Positions 26,124 through 35,798 of a stretch of DNA of 64,000 nucleotides are shown here, piece after piece (the stretch's first letter is position 1; the number at the start of each line of letters is the position of its first letter). The notes below the pieces were generated by a model. That model worked only from the letters and a program-made list of their open reading frames with translations. It searched no databases and was not told where the DNA came from. The stretch comes from Rhodoferax sp. (GTDB lineage Bacteria; Pseudomonadota; Gammaproteobacteria; Burkholderiales; Burkholderiaceae_C), in NCBI RefSeq assembly GCF_030697375.1, contig NZ_JAUYQD010000004.1, positions 1-64,000 on the forward strand. Reading direction: 5' to 3'. The translations under genes and the position numbers were made by a program.

Positions 26124-26903
26124 ATGGCGAATTTAATTATTATCGTCCCCATCTACAAACCCACGCTGGACGATCTTGAGAAGTACTCTCTTGATTTTTC
26201 TCTTGCAGCATTGCCTGGAAGACTTGTTGTTTTTATCGGTCCGAGCGATTTAAATCTCGACTATTACGCAGCACAATACCCGTCCATTCAGTTTATTGGG
26301 TTTGATAACGCTTGCTTCGCATCCATTCAAGGCTATAACCGTCTACTTTTAAATCCTGCCTTTTATCAGAAATTTTCGGTATATGAGCATATGCTTATAT
26401 TGCAAACTGATGCCATCGTGCTTCGCGACGAGCTTGATCATTGGTGTCAATTGCCCTTTGATTACGTCGGCGCCCCCTGGCCAAATGGGGTCGAGCTATT
26501 TGTTAATCTTGGGCCTTTTGCACACGACAATGGACGGCGCGTACGGGCAATGGTTGGCAATGGCGGACTGAGCTTGCGTCGCATTTCCCGTTGCATCTCC
26601 CTTTTGCAAGAGTTTCCAGATGCGACCGATTACTTCAATCGCTCTGGCTCCAGCGAAGATTTATTTTTTTCATTGATGGGCTCTTTGTCGAGGAATTTCA
26701 TTCTTCCCAATGAAATTTCAGCATCTATGTTTTCGCTCGAGCTCCAACCGTCTTTGTACTATGCTATCAACGGCAATTGCTTGCCAATGGGCGGGCATGC
26801 ATGGTGGAAATACGATGTTAGTTTTTGGAAAAAAATCCTACCACCATCTCCCCTATTGGAAAGTCTGTGGACTGAGCTCACCCCTGAATCATGTAACTCT
26901 TAA
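26124..26903 (+). CDS. DUF5672-type putative glycosyltransferase
   Basis: The 259-residue protein has the DUF5672 pattern, which is GT-A like: LIIIVPIYKP at the N terminus, EHMLILQTDAIVLRDELDHW (a possible DxD-like TDA), FDYVGAPWPNG, VGNGGLSLRR and EDLFFSLMG, with HAWWKYD near the end. Such proteins occur in surface-polysaccharide loci, but a biochemical function is not established to my knowledge. I use the ATG at 26124; an upstream TTG at 26112 would overlap the acyltransferase stop. It is the last gene of the island. Confidence 0.75.
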   Translation: MANLIIIVPIYKPTLDDLEKYSLDFSLAALPGRLVVFIGPSDLNLDYYAAQYPSIQFIGFDNACFASIQGYNRLLLNPAFYQKFSVYEHMLILQTDAIVLRDELDHWCQLPFDYVGAPWPNGVELFVNLGPFAHDNGRRVRAMVGNGGLSLRRISRCISLLQEFPDATDYFNRSGSSEDLFFSLMGSLSRNFILPNEISASMFSLELQPSLYYAINGNCLPMGGHAWWKYDVSFWKKILPPSPLLESLWTELTPESCNS

Positions 26904-26911
26904 CCCACAAT

Positions 26912-27330
26912 TTATTCAGCCTGTCCAGCCTGTGGCGCCTGCCAACGTTACTTGCATTGCCTCGGACTGAAGTAACCCAAAGTCAAGCACAAGCGTCGGT
27001 GATCGTAGCAGTCCATCCAGTCCAGCACGGCATCCATGACCTAACACCGGGTGGTGAAATTCTTGCCATGCAGGCAAGCCATTATCAAGAGCGCCCAGAA
27101 ACTCTCCGTAGACGCGTTGCCCCAGCAACTACCCTCGCGCTACCAATAGATGTTGGCATACTCTACCCTTTGAGAGCCTCCACGAAATTCATAGCTACAA
27201 TACTCACTGCTATCCATGGTCACTGCAGAATATCAAGCCGGACTGCGAGCAGCGACGGAAGCTACCCCATAGCCAACACATCCTTGACAAAGGCTAGTTT
27301 GCATGTGAGATAGTAAATTCCAACCAAGCA
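26912..27330 (-). pseudogene. decayed IS3-family transposase (OrfB C-terminal part)
   Basis: No intact frame exists, but joining minus-strand frames gives a recognisable IS3/IS150-type DDE integrase tail. In order it reads HMQTSL, VKDVLAMG-stop, GLIFCSDHG, SSEYCSYEFRGGSQRVEYANIYW-stop, GSCWGNASTESFW, KNFTTRC-stop, VLDWMDCYDHRRLCLTLGYFSP and RQCK-stop RWQAPQAGQAE-stop. The HSDRGSQY, NCWDNAPTESFF and RRLHSTLGYLSP landmarks of IS3 OrfB are all present in worn form, with at least four internal stops and two frameshifts. Terminal repeats were not found. It separates the glycan genes from the ribosomal operon. Confidence 0.8.
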
Positions 27331-27331
27331 C

Positions 27332-27535
27332 CTAGCGGCTGAACAAGTCCATACCTTCTGCCAGGTATGCCGCGGCTTTCTTACGATGACACATACCATC
27401 CTCAGGCGCACGCCGGCTGTGCGTGTAGGCCTGGCCGTCGCCGCAATCGACTACCAGTCTTGACTTGGTAAACAGCCTCCAATTTGTCTTCCTGCGTGTG
27501 TTTCCCGCACACTTACTGGCCAGACATTTCTCAAA
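27332..27535 (-). other. unrecognised open frame next to the IS remnant
   Basis: A 67-codon minus-strand frame without stops runs between an in-frame TAG at 27536-27538 and a TAG at 27332-27334. It includes RLVVDCGDGQAYTHSRRA and EDGMCHRKKAAAYLAEG. It has no ATG near its beginning and I recognise no family, but the sequence is protein-like (balanced charges, no repeats). It may be a fragment of a gene cut by the neighbouring insertion. Confidence 0.3.
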
Positions 27536-27598
27536 CTATTGTTCATATTTTGAACAGGATTAAGCATTACGGGTTTCGAGGGCGAAGCCGGCCTGGGC

Positions 27599-27626
27599 AA
27601 AAAGCCAACTCGAAAGTTGGCTTTTT
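27599..27626 (-). terminator. rho-independent terminator after tRNA-fMet / spc-alpha operon
   Basis: A 12-bp perfect stem, AAAAAGCCAACT / AGTTGGCTTTTT, with a four-base loop. On the minus strand the loop is TTCG and the stem ends in a T-run. It lies 27 bases beyond the tRNA 3' end. The symmetry would also allow it to stop transcription from the left. Confidence 0.9.
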
Positions 27627-27652
27627 GCTTAACAGGGTAACCAAGTATCTAT

Positions 27653-27729
<77 letters not shown>

Positions 27730-27738
27730 GTATTCCTT

Positions 27739-27744
27739 ATTATA
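27739..27744 (-). promoter_or_regulatory. TATAAT box in front of tRNA-fMet
   Basis: A perfect minus-10 hexamer lies on the minus strand, ten bases before the tRNA 5' end and right after the rplQ stop codon. The minus-35 region falls inside rplQ and is weak (CTGACG at 19-base spacing at best). The tRNA may have its own promoter in addition to read-through from the alpha operon. Confidence 0.5.
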
Positions 27745-27746
27745 CC

Positions 27747-28145
27747 TTATTCGGCGCTTACTGCGTCAGTCGTAACTTCAACAGTTTCTGGGCGATCGAC
27801 AAATTCCACCAGGGCCATGGGCGCATTATCACCAACACGAAACCCCATCTTCAGGATACGTGTGTAACCACCTGGACGAGCTTTAAAGCGTGGGCCCAAT
27901 TCATTGAACAATTTAGTGACGCTATCACGGTCACGCAAACGATCAAAAGCGAGCCGGCGATTTGCAACGGTGGCTTCTTTAGACAAAGTGATCATTGGCT
28001 CGATGACGCGGCGCAGCTCCTTTGCTTTTGGCACCGTAGTTTTGATAACTTCGTGCTCGATGATGGAATTCATCATGTTGCGAAGCATCGCCAAGCGATG
28101 CGAGCTTGTGCGGTTAAGTTTACGTAGTCCGTGACCGTGACGCAT
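27747..28145 (-). CDS. rplQ: 50S ribosomal protein L17
   Basis: L17 binds 23S rRNA near the exit tunnel. The 132-residue protein begins [24 protein letters not shown] and contains [22 protein letters not shown], both signatures of L17. It is the last protein gene of the alpha operon, 80 bp after rpoA. That gap holds two small hairpins, TGCC-TTT-GGCA at 28190-28200 and GAACCC-CAAA-GGGTTC at 28201-28216. Confidence 0.98.
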   Translation of the reverse strand: MRHGHGLRKLNRTSSHRLAMLRNMMNSIIEHEVIKTTVPKAKELRRVIEPMITLSKEATVANRRLAFDRLRDRDSVTKLFNELGPRFKARPGGYTRILKMGFRVGDNAPMALVEFVDRPETVEVTTDAVSAE

Positions 28146-28226
28146 GGCATTTTTCCTTTGAATTTATAAAGACAGCCGGATCAGGTACTGCCTTTGGCAC
28201 GAACCCCAAAGGGTTCAATTAGTTAG

Positions 28227-29216
28227 TTAACGTTTTTCGAGAGCGGCGGGTGGCCAGCTTTCAAGCTTCATACCCAAAGTCAGACCGCGGGAAGCCAAAA
28301 CTTCCTTGATCTCATTGAGCGACTTGCGACCCAAATTAGGCGTCTTCAGCAACTCATTTTCAGTGCGCTGAATGAGATCGCCAATGTAGTAAATATTCTC
28401 TGCTTTCAAGCAATTGGCAGAGCGAACTGTTAATTCAAGCTCATCCACTGGGCGCAACAAAATTGGGTCGAATTGTGTATTTCCGCGAGGGGTAGGCGCA
28501 TCAAATGCGGCAAGCTCGCTACCTTCCAATTGGGCAAACACGGCCAATTGTTCAACCAAAATTTTGGCTGAAGCGCGCACCGCATCTTCGGCAGACACCG
28601 CACCATTGGTTTCAATATCTACGACCAACTTGTCCAAATCGGTCCGCTGCTCAACTCGCGCACTTTCGACGGTGTAGCTCACACGTTTCACTGGCGAAAA
28701 AGACGCATCCAAGACAATTCGGCCGATTGATTTATTCGGCTCATCGGCATGACGACGCATAGTGCCTGGAACATAACCACGGCCCTTTTCAACCTTGATT
28801 TGCATATCCAGTTTGCCGCCGTGCGACAGATTGGCTATGACATGCCCAGGGTTAATGATTTCAACATCATGCGGTGTCTGAATGTCCGCTGCTGTAACCA
28901 CACCTTCGGTATCTTTACGAAGGCTCAGCGTGACTTCTTCGCGATTGTGCAACTTGAATACAACACCCTTCAAATTCAAAAGAATGTTGACTACATCTTC
29001 TTGAACACCATCAATAGACGAGTATTCATGCAGCACGCCAGCAATTGTGACTTCTGTTGCAGCAAAGCCAGGCATCGAAGACAACAATACACGACGTATC
29101 GCATTTCCGAGTGTGTGGCCGTAGCCGCGCTCGAAAGGTTCAAGCGCAACCTTTGCGCGATTTGCGCCGAGCTGCTCGACACTGATAGATTTGGGTTTTA
29201 GCAAAGTAGTTTGCAC
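28227..29216 (-). CDS. rpoA: DNA-directed RNA polymerase subunit alpha
   Basis: The alpha subunit is the assembly platform of RNA polymerase, and its C-terminal domain binds UP elements and activators. The 329-residue protein has the N-terminal domain ([51 protein letters not shown] block), a flexible linker, and the C-terminal domain ([48 protein letters not shown]). It has full length and standard operon position between rpsD and rplQ. Confidence 0.98.
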   Translation of the reverse strand: MQTTLLKPKSISVEQLGANRAKVALEPFERGYGHTLGNAIRRVLLSSMPGFAATEVTIAGVLHEYSSIDGVQEDVVNILLNLKGVVFKLHNREEVTLSLRKDTEGVVTAADIQTPHDVEIINPGHVIANLSHGGKLDMQIKVEKGRGYVPGTMRRHADEPNKSIGRIVLDASFSPVKRVSYTVESARVEQRTDLDKLVVDIETNGAVSAEDAVRASAKILVEQLAVFAQLEGSELAAFDAPTPRGNTQFDPILLRPVDELELTVRSANCLKAENIYYIGDLIQRTENELLKTPNLGRKSLNEIKEVLASRGLTLGMKLESWPPAALEKR

Positions 29217-29270
29217 TCAGACTTCCTCTCAATACCCCCGACTCGTTACATCGGTAAGGCTGGTGAAGCG

Positions 29271-29298
29271 CCTTATCCGTGGCAAGCCACGAATAAGG
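29271..29298 (-). other. long stem-loop in the rpsD-rpoA spacer
   Basis: Two 12-base arms, CCTTATCCGTGG and CCACGAATAAGG, pair with a single mismatch around a four-base loop. There is no U-run after it on the minus strand, so it is not a standard terminator. It could be an RNA-processing, stability or attenuation element in the alpha operon. Confidence 0.6.
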
Positions 29299-29323
29299 AA
29301 CGATTTCAATAACTCAAACGGAT

Positions 29324-29947
29324 TTAACGTGAGTACAACTCGACGATCATCGACTCGTTGATATCGGCACCAAATTGGTCACGATCAGGAACAGCTTTGA
29401 AAGTGCCTTCGGCCTTTTCAACGTTCACATCAACCCAGGAGGGCATGCCAACTTGCATTGCCAACTGTAACGCTTCGACAACACGGTTCTGCTTTTTCGA
29501 CTTTTCACGGACAGCAACCACATCTCCAGCCTTGACCATATAGGAAGGAATGTTGACGGACTTGCCGTTTACCGTAATAGCTTTGTGGGAAACCATTTGG
29601 CGCGCCTCTGCACGGGTAGATCCAAATCCCATGCGATAAACAACGTTGTCCAAACGGCATTCCAACAAAAACAACAGATTTGCACCGGTGTTTCCCTTGC
29701 GGCGATCTGCTTCTTCAAAATACCTGCGGAACTGCTTTTCAAGCACACTGTACATGCGCTTGACTTTTTGTTTTTCACGCAATTGCAAACCGTAGTCTGA
29801 TGTGCGTGTACCGGAAGTACGGCCGTGTTGTCCGGGTTTGGAGTCGAATTTAGCTTTATCCCCGATCGCACGACGAGCGCTCTTCAAGAATAAGTCAGTG
29901 CCTTCACGGCGTGATAGTTTGGCCTTGGGGCCGAGGTAGCGTGCCAC
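29324..29947 (-). CDS. rpsD: 30S ribosomal protein S4
   Basis: S4 is a primary 16S rRNA-binding assembly protein and, in E. coli, the repressor of the alpha operon. The 207-residue protein starts [23 protein letters not shown] and contains the S4 RNA-binding domain ([33 protein letters not shown]). The Cys-rich zinc motif near the N terminus seen in some S4 proteins is absent. It lies between rpsK and rpoA. Confidence 0.98.
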   Translation of the reverse strand: MARYLGPKAKLSRREGTDLFLKSARRAIGDKAKFDSKPGQHGRTSGTRTSDYGLQLREKQKVKRMYSVLEKQFRRYFEEADRRKGNTGANLLFLLECRLDNVVYRMGFGSTRAEARQMVSHKAITVNGKSVNIPSYMVKAGDVVAVREKSKKQNRVVEALQLAMQVGMPSWVDVNVEKAEGTFKAVPDRDQFGADINESMIVELYSR

Positions 29948-29989
29948 TTGATCTTCCTTTTATGTCATCTGCCGCGCAGAAGCGCGGGA

Positions 29990-30011
29990 GCCATCAACAA
30001 ATGTTGATGGC
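29990..30011 (-). other. perfect stem-loop in the rpsK-rpsD spacer
   Basis: Nine-base perfect arms, GCCATCAAC and GTTGATGGC, surround a four-base loop. On the minus strand no T-run follows. A weaker GCGC-based hairpin lies next to it toward rpsD. It probably affects mRNA processing or stability between the two cistrons. Confidence 0.55.
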
Positions 30012-30032
30012 GGTGGGCTTGTTAAAAAAAAC

Positions 30033-30437
30033 TTAGATACGACGACGTTTTTGAGGACGGCAGCCGTTATGGGGAACTGGTGTCACATCAGCAATCAAGT
30101 TGATACGAATACCAAGGGCAGCCAAAGCGCGAACCGAAGATTCACGACCTGGACCTGGCCCTTTAATCTCAACATCAAGATTCTTGATGCCCTGCTCCAA
30201 AGCGGCCCGGCCAGCAACTTCTGAAGCCACCTGGGCTGCAAATGGAGTGGACTTACGTGAACCCTTGAAACCTTGTCCACCGGAAGACGCCCAAGACAAC
30301 GCGTTGCCTTGTCGATCAGTGATGGTAATAATGGTGTTATTGAACGACGCATGCACGTGTGCAATGCCGTCAGCAACATTTTTACGAACTTTTTTGCGCA
30401 CGCGTTGTGCTGCGCTATTGGCGGGAGCTTTTGCCAT
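30033..30437 (-). CDS. rpsK: 30S ribosomal protein S11
   Basis: S11 is part of the 30S platform near the mRNA exit. The 134-residue protein shows [49 protein letters not shown] and the C-terminal [15 protein letters not shown], both conserved. It follows rpsM in the alpha operon with a 19-bp spacer. Confidence 0.98.
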   Translation of the reverse strand: MAKAPANSAAQRVRKKVRKNVADGIAHVHASFNNTIITITDRQGNALSWASSGGQGFKGSRKSTPFAAQVASEVAGRAALEQGIKNLDVEIKGPGPGRESSVRALAALGIRINLIADVTPVPHNGCRPQKRRRI

Positions 30438-30456
30438 AATGGTTTCTCAATCCCTG

Positions 30457-30822
30457 TTATTTCTTCAAAGACGCAGCAGCCTTACGCGGGCCTTTGCGGG
30501 TACGTGCATTTGTGCGAGTCCGCTGACCACGCATCGGTAGACCACGGCGGTGCCGAAATCCACGATAGCATCCGATGTCCATCAATCGTTTGATGTTCAT
30601 TGTCGTTTCACGACGCAGATCACCCTCGATTGTAAACTGTGCGATCTGATCGCGAATTTTTTCCAAATCAGTGTCGGTCAAATCCTTGACCTTTTTGGAA
30701 TATGCAATGCCACAGGCTTCGCAAATTTTGCGAGCCCGAGTGCGACCGATACCAAAAATGGCGGTCAAGCCAATCTCAGAATGCTGTTGCGGCGGAATAT
30801 TGATGCCAGCGATACGTGCCAT
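30457..30822 (-). CDS. rpsM: 30S ribosomal protein S13
   Basis: S13 sits in the 30S head and contacts the P-site tRNA and the 50S subunit. The 121-residue protein begins [34 protein letters not shown] and ends with the basic tail [23 protein letters not shown]. It is the first gene of the classical alpha operon, directly after rpmJ. Confidence 0.98.
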   Translation of the reverse strand: MARIAGINIPPQQHSEIGLTAIFGIGRTRARKICEACGIAYSKKVKDLTDTDLEKIRDQIAQFTIEGDLRRETTMNIKRLMDIGCYRGFRHRRGLPMRGQRTRTNARTRKGPRKAAASLKK

Positions 30823-30846
30823 TTTCGTCCTCTAAAACTCTTGCAA

Positions 30847-30960
30847 TTAACCTTGCCGCTGCTTGTGACGTGGATCTGTACAGATCACACGAACAACGCC
30901 TTTGCGGCGAATGATTTTGCAGTTACGGCAAATTTTTTTGACCGAAGCCGAAACTTTCAT
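30847..30960 (-). CDS. rpmJ: 50S ribosomal protein L36
   Basis: A 37-residue protein too short for routine ORF lists. It starts [21 protein letters not shown] and ends DPRHKQRQG. The zinc ligands Cys11, Cys14, Cys27 and His32 are all present, so this is the zinc-binding (C+) form. It lies between secY and rpsM; no infA gene is found between secY and rpmJ. Confidence 0.96.
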   Translation of the reverse strand: MKVSASVKKICRNCKIIRRKGVVRVICTDPRHKQRQG

Positions 30961-31080
30961 AATTTCTCTCCTAAAACTCTTAGCTTCGTTCCGACTTTGA
31001 TTCGCGCGGAACCTGCGCCATTACTAATGCTTAATACACATCCAAGTATGAATATTCATACAAGGCTTACCCAAATCGCC

Positions 31081-32391
31081 CTACGTGGACTTGAAATTGG
31101 CCTTTTTCAGCAAGGACTCATACTGTTGCGACATCATGTAGTTTTGAACCTGGGCCATGAAGTCCATGGTCACAACTACGATAATCAACAATGAAGTACC
31201 ACCGAAATAGAAAGGTACGTTGTATTTCAAAATCAAAAATTCTGGCAACAAGCACACAAATGTTATGTAGATCGCTCCGGCTAGTGTCAGCCTTAGCAAA
31301 ATCTTATCAATATACTTTGCAGTGTGATCTCCAGGACGTATGCCCGGGATAAATGCGCCACTTTTCTTCAAATTATCGGCTGTTTCTCTGCTGTTGAATA
31401 CCAATGCGGTATAGAAAAAGCAAAAGAACACAATTGCTGTTGCATATAGCAGCACATACACCGGTTGTCCCGGACTCAACGTGCTCGCGATGTCCTTCAA
31501 CCAGCGCATTGAGTCGCCTGAACTGAACCAATTAGCTACCGTAGCAGGCAACAAAATGATCGATGACGCAAATATGGGAGGAATAACGCCAGCCATATTC
31601 AACTTCAATGGCAAATGGGACGATTGACCACCATACACCTTATTACCGACCTGCCGCCTTGCATAATTCACCAGAATTTTTCGTTGTCCGCGTTCCACAT
31701 ATACAACGAAGTAGGTGACGAGCGCAACCAACACCACAATAAGTAGCGCAACAATGATACTCATAGCCCCGGTGCGAACCAACTCCAACAACCCACCGAT
31801 TGCATTTGGCAGCCCTGCGGCAATACCACCGAAGATAAGAATAGAAATGCCGTTACCCAAACCGCGCTCTGTGATTTGTTCGCCTAACCACATCAGAAAC
31901 ATCGTTCCGGCAGTCAAAGTAACCACAGAAGTCAAACGAAACCCCATACCTGGTGCGATCACCAAACCAGCCGAAGATTCAAGTGCTAAGGCAATGCCCA
32001 AAGATTGAAACAACGCCAAACCCAACGTACCGTAGCGCGTGTATTGGGTTATTTTTCGCCGTCCAGCCTCGCCCTCTTTTTTTAACTGCTCAAATGTGGG
32101 CAAAACATAAGTCAACAACTGCATGATGATCGATGCCGAAATATACGGCATGATCCCCAGCGCAAACACGGTGAACCGTGAAAGAGCTCCACCCGAAAAC
32201 ATGTTAAAGAGACTCAGGATACCGCCCTGCTGTCCTTTGAACAACTGCTGCAACTGTGATGGATCGATGCCAGGCACAGGAATATGCGCACCGACCCGAT
32301 ACACCACCAGCGCGAGCAACAAGAACACAAGCCGACGACGTAAGTCGCCGAACTTTCCTGTTTTTGCGATTTGGGCTGCGTTAGTTGCCAC
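31081..32391 (-). CDS. secY: Protein translocase subunit SecY
   Basis: SecY is the channel of the Sec translocon. The 436-residue protein has ten membrane segments. It contains the conserved signatures [26 protein letters not shown] and [26 protein letters not shown], and the cytosolic loop with [14 protein letters not shown] and [24 protein letters not shown]. It is encoded in the spc operon after rplO, as usual. Confidence 0.98.
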   Translation of the reverse strand: MATNAAQIAKTGKFGDLRRRLVFLLLALVVYRVGAHIPVPGIDPSQLQQLFKGQQGGILSLFNMFSGGALSRFTVFALGIMPYISASIIMQLLTYVLPTFEQLKKEGEAGRRKITQYTRYGTLGLALFQSLGIALALESSAGLVIAPGMGFRLTSVVTLTAGTMFLMWLGEQITERGLGNGISILIFGGIAAGLPNAIGGLLELVRTGAMSIIVALLIVVLVALVTYFVVYVERGQRKILVNYARRQVGNKVYGGQSSHLPLKLNMAGVIPPIFASSIILLPATVANWFSSGDSMRWLKDIASTLSPGQPVYVLLYATAIVFFCFFYTALVFNSRETADNLKKSGAFIPGIRPGDHTAKYIDKILLRLTLAGAIYITFVCLLPEFLILKYNVPFYFGGTSLLIIVVVTMDFMAQVQNYMMSQQYESLLKKANFKST

Positions 32392-32414
32392 TTATATTTC
32401 TTTCTAGCGCGGAA

Positions 32415-32846
32415 CTAAGCTACGCTGCCACCAGCAGCTTCAATAGCTGCCTTCGCACCAGCCGTTGCGCCCAAACCATTAACTTTCACCGCTTTTGTGA
32501 GCACGCCAGTGTTGATAATTTTGACGACTTTAGCCAACTGGCCAACAAGACCGGCCTGCTTCAGAGTCAACAAATCAACATCAGCAGATCCGAAAGCTTC
32601 CAAGGTTGTCAGCGTAATTTCTGCATTGAATTTCAACAAATGCGATTTGAATCCGCGCTTTGGCAAACGGCGATGCATTGGCATCTGTCCGCCTTCAAAA
32701 CCAACTTTGTGGTATCCGCCGGAACGTGATTTTTGGCCTTTATGACCACGGCCAGCGGTTTTCCCCAAACCGGAGCCTATGCCACGACCAACACGACGTT
32801 TGGCGTGTTTTGCACCCTCTGCGGGCTTGATGCCATTAAGTTCCAT
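32415..32846 (-). CDS. rplO: 50S ribosomal protein L15
   Basis: L15 is a late-assembly 23S rRNA-binding protein. From the third in-frame ATG it has 143 residues beginning [22 protein letters not shown], with the glycine-rich basic arm [21 protein letters not shown] and [18 protein letters not shown]. The frame offers two extra Met codons upstream (32852, 32849); the third fits family alignments best. Confidence 0.96.
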   Translation of the reverse strand: MELNGIKPAEGAKHAKRRVGRGIGSGLGKTAGRGHKGQKSRSGGYHKVGFEGGQMPMHRRLPKRGFKSHLLKFNAEITLTTLEAFGSADVDLLTLKQAGLVGQLAKVVKIINTGVLTKAVKVNGLGATAGAKAAIEAAGGSVA

Positions 32847-32856
32847 CATCAACCTC

Positions 32857-33039
32857 TTAGAGCACTTTGACCAGATAACTGATCTTGTTAATCATGCCGC
32901 GGACTTCTGGGGTGTCCACCAACTCGCTAATACCGCGAATCTTGCGAAGACCCAAACCGCGAACGGTTGCGCGATGAGACTCTTTGCAACCAATTGGGCT
33001 TCGCACCAACTGGATTTTCACTGTTTGTTGTGTAGTCAT
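32857..33039 (-). CDS. rpmD: 50S ribosomal protein L30
   Basis: The 60-residue protein shows the L30 fold sequence [28 protein letters not shown] followed by [21 protein letters not shown]. It lies between rpsE and rplO in the spc operon. Confidence 0.97.
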   Translation of the reverse strand: MTTQQTVKIQLVRSPIGCKESHRATVRGLGLRKIRGISELVDTPEVRGMINKISYLVKVL

Positions 33040-33053
33040 GGTGATGTCCTCGC

Positions 33054-33578
33054 TTAAACGAAGATCTCTTCAACGGTTTTACCGCGTTTAGCAGCTACTT
33101 CCGAAGGAGTTGTACATACCGACAAGGCGTCCAGAGTGGCGCGGACCATGTTGTAGGGATTCGAAGAACCGTGGCTTTTTGCTACGATGTCGGTGATACC
33201 AACCACTTCGAAAACTGCACGCATGGGTCCACCGGCAATAATTCCGGTTCCCTTGGGAGCTGGCGCCATCATCACATTAGCGGCACCGTGGTGCCCATTC
33301 ACTTGGTGGTGAATGGAGCCATTTTTCAGACTCACCTTGATCATATTGCGGCGCGCTTCTTCCATCGCTTTTTGCACAGCAGCAGGAACTTCTTTCGATT
33401 TTCCCTTGCCCATGCCGATGCGACCTTCGCCGTCACCCACTACGGTCAGTGCAGCGAATCCTAAAATTCGACCACCCTTAACCACTTTGGTGACGCGATT
33501 GATCGCGATCATCTTCTCGCGCAGACCGTCCTCAGGCCCTTCAGCCTTACCTTGCATTTTTGCTTGAACTTTAGCCAT
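33054..33578 (-). CDS. rpsE: 30S ribosomal protein S5
   Basis: S5 contributes to decoding accuracy at the mRNA entry. The 174-residue protein has the conserved [31 protein letters not shown] block and the C-terminal [28 protein letters not shown]. It has full length and normal operon position after rplR. Confidence 0.98.
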   Translation of the reverse strand: MAKVQAKMQGKAEGPEDGLREKMIAINRVTKVVKGGRILGFAALTVVGDGEGRIGMGKGKSKEVPAAVQKAMEEARRNMIKVSLKNGSIHHQVNGHHGAANVMMAPAPKGTGIIAGGPMRAVFEVVGITDIVAKSHGSSNPYNMVRATLDALSVCTTPSEVAAKRGKTVEEIFV

Positions 33579-33595
33579 CTTTATTTCCGATCTGC

Positions 33596-33961
33596 TTAGA
33601 ACTGCAAGCCAGCTTCACGTGCCGCATCAGCCAACGCTTTCACGCGGCCATGGTACGCAAATCCTGCACGATCAAACGCCACTTTCTCAACACCAACCGC
33701 TTTGGCTTTTTCGGCCAGGCGCTTGCCAATAATCTGTGCCGCAGCCACATTACCACCCTTGCCCGTGCCGCCCAGTGACTGGCGCACTTCGGCTTCTGCA
33801 GTAGATGCAGATGCCAACACCTTGCCGCCGTCGCCAGAAATGACGCTTGCGTAGATGTGCAAATTGGTACGATTGACAGTCAAACGCGCAACGCCTTGGT
33901 TGGCGATACGAATCCGGGTCTGCCGGGCTCTGCGAAGACGCTGCTCTTTTTTGGTCAACAT
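33596..33961 (-). CDS. rplR: 50S ribosomal protein L18
   Basis: L18 binds 5S rRNA together with L5. The 121-residue protein has the basic N terminus ([23 protein letters not shown]), [21 protein letters not shown] and the C-terminal [28 protein letters not shown]. Confidence 0.98.
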   Translation of the reverse strand: MLTKKEQRLRRARQTRIRIANQGVARLTVNRTNLHIYASVISGDGGKVLASASTAEAEVRQSLGGTGKGGNVAAAQIIGKRLAEKAKAVGVEKVAFDRAGFAYHGRVKALADAAREAGLQF

Positions 33962-33972
33962 GTTGCAGCTCC

Positions 33973-34506
33973 TTATTTCTTCTTGGTTTCTTTGATTGTG
34001 ATTTTTTCGTCCGAATAACGGATACCTTTGCCTTTGTAAGGCTCGGGTGGACGAAACGCACGAATCTCAGCTGCAATCTGACCAACGCGCTGACGATCAG
34101 CACCTTTAATCAAAATTTCAGTGGGTGTTGGGGTTGCTACTGCAATCCCAGCAGGCATATCGATGTTCACAGGGTGTGAGTAACCAACATTCAGGTTCAG
34201 CTTGGTTCCGGTCGCCTGGGCCTTGTAACCCACACCAACCAGATTCAGCTTCTTCTCAAAGCCCTTGGTAACACCAACCACCATGTTGTTCACCAACTGG
34301 CGCAAGGTTCCGGTCATTGCATTGGCTTCGCGAGAATCGTTAGCAGGTTGAAAACTCAACTTACCAGCATCACTCGCAACTTTCACCAACGCATTTTGTG
34401 CAACCTGCAAGCTTCCGCCTGCACCCTTGACACCAATATGACCAGCATTGATCACGACGTCCACGCCAGCGGGGACGATAACAGGTACTTTTCCTACACG
34501 AGACAT
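33973..34506 (-). CDS. rplF: 50S ribosomal protein L6
   Basis: L6 lies near the GTPase-associated centre. The 177-residue protein has two L6 repeats, starts [20 protein letters not shown], and has the signature [25 protein letters not shown] at its end. It lies between rpsH and rplR. Confidence 0.98.
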   Translation of the reverse strand: MSRVGKVPVIVPAGVDVVINAGHIGVKGAGGSLQVAQNALVKVASDAGKLSFQPANDSREANAMTGTLRQLVNNMVVGVTKGFEKKLNLVGVGYKAQATGTKLNLNVGYSHPVNIDMPAGIAVATPTPTEILIKGADRQRVGQIAAEIRAFRPPEPYKGKGIRYSDEKITIKETKKK

Positions 34507-34528
34507 TTTTAATTACTCCTCAATGTAG

Positions 34529-34924
34529 TTAAGCGACGTAGCAAAGAACTTCACCACCGACACCGGTAGCGCGCGCTTTACGATCTGTCATCACACCCTG
34601 AGGCGTAGTCACGATCGCCACGCCAAGTCCATTCTGAACCTGGGGGATAGCATCACTGCCGCGGTACACACGCAAGCCAGGACGGCTAACGCGCTCAATG
34701 CGCTCGATGACCGGACGACCAGCGTGGTACTTCAGGGAAATTACCAATTCAGACTTGCCGTCTGCCGCAGTAACTTTGAAGTCATCAATATATCCCTCGT
34801 CCTTCAAGACTTGGGTAATTGCGACTTTCACTTTAGAGGAAGGCACAGACACAGACGTCTTTGCCACCATTTGCGCATTGCGAATGCGTGTCAACAGATC
34901 GGCGATTGGATCACTCATGCTCAT
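34529..34924 (-). CDS. rpsH: 30S ribosomal protein S8
   Basis: S8 binds 16S rRNA and, in E. coli, represses the spc operon. The 131-residue protein starts [20 protein letters not shown] and ends with the conserved [26 protein letters not shown]. Confidence 0.98.
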   Translation of the reverse strand: MSMSDPIADLLTRIRNAQMVAKTSVSVPSSKVKVAITQVLKDEGYIDDFKVTAADGKSELVISLKYHAGRPVIERIERVSRPGLRVYRGSDAIPQVQNGLGVAIVTTPQGVMTDRKARATGVGGEVLCYVA

Positions 34925-34942
34925 GATTAGTTCTCCTTTCGC

Positions 34943-35248
34943 TTACCAGCTGGCCTTGACGATGCCAGGAATTTCTCCGGCAAAAGCCATTTCACGGATT
35001 TTTGAACGACCCAGACCGAAGTGCTGGAACGTACCACGTGCACGACCGGTGATAGCACAACGATTGCGCTGACGGGTCGGGTTCGCGTTACGGGGGAGCT
35101 TTTGCAGACCCAAACGGGCTGCTGCACGCTCGTCGTCGGTACGTTTTGCGTCACCTGCGATTGCCTTGAGTTCCGCGTATTTCTTCGCGTACTTGGCAGC
35201 CAACTGATCACGCTTCAGCTCGCGCTGGATTAAAGCCATTTTAGCCAC
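34943..35248 (-). CDS. rpsN: 30S ribosomal protein S14 (zinc-free form)
   Basis: The 101-residue protein reads from a GTG start at 35248 (encoded [20 protein letters not shown]) and ends [27 protein letters not shown] sequence precedes the GTG, and the resulting length is the family standard; an upstream ATG at 35302 would run back into rplE. The zinc-binding CxxC pairs of the short form are absent, so this is the long C-minus type. Confidence 0.96.
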   Translation of the reverse strand: MAKMALIQRELKRDQLAAKYAKKYAELKAIAGDAKRTDDERAAARLGLQKLPRNANPTRQRNRCAITGRARGTFQHFGLGRSKIREMAFAGEIPGIVKASW

Positions 35249-35256
35249 AGGTGACC

Positions 35257-35796
35257 TCAGTTCTTGAACGGGAAACGGAAACCAGCGAGAAGTGCCTTGC
35301 ACTCTTCATCGGTCTTAGCCGTTGTGGTGATGCTGATATTGAGACCGCGCAAGGCATCTACCTTGTCGTACTCAATTTCAGGGAAAATGATCTGCTCTTT
35401 GACGCCGATGTTGTAGTTACCGCGGCCATCAAAAGCACGGCCAGAGATACCACGGAAGTCACGAACACGCGGCAAAGCCACCGTAACAAAGCGATCCAGA
35501 AATTCAAACATCTGCACACCGCGCAATGTCACCATGCAACCAATAGCTTGATTCTCACGAATCTTAAAGCCGGCAATCGCCTTTTTGGACATCGTAACCA
35601 CTGGCTTTTGACCTGCGATCTTGGTCAAATCACTGACAGCGTGATCCATGACCTTCTTGTCAGCAACCGCTTCACTCACACCCATATTCAAGGTGATCTT
35701 GGTGAAACGCGGAACCTGCATAGGAGATGTATAGCCAAACTTGGCCATCAACTCTGGAGCGACTTTTTCGCGGTAGTGTTGTTGCAAACGAGCCAT
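35257..35796 (-). CDS. rplE: 50S ribosomal protein L5
   Basis: L5 binds 5S rRNA and contacts the P-site tRNA. The 179-residue protein has [51 protein letters not shown] and [20 protein letters not shown], all conserved. It is followed 8 bp later by rpsN. Confidence 0.98.
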   Translation of the reverse strand: MARLQQHYREKVAPELMAKFGYTSPMQVPRFTKITLNMGVSEAVADKKVMDHAVSDLTKIAGQKPVVTMSKKAIAGFKIRENQAIGCMVTLRGVQMFEFLDRFVTVALPRVRDFRGISGRAFDGRGNYNIGVKEQIIFPEIEYDKVDALRGLNISITTTAKTDEECKALLAGFRFPFKN

Positions 35797-35798
35797 GC

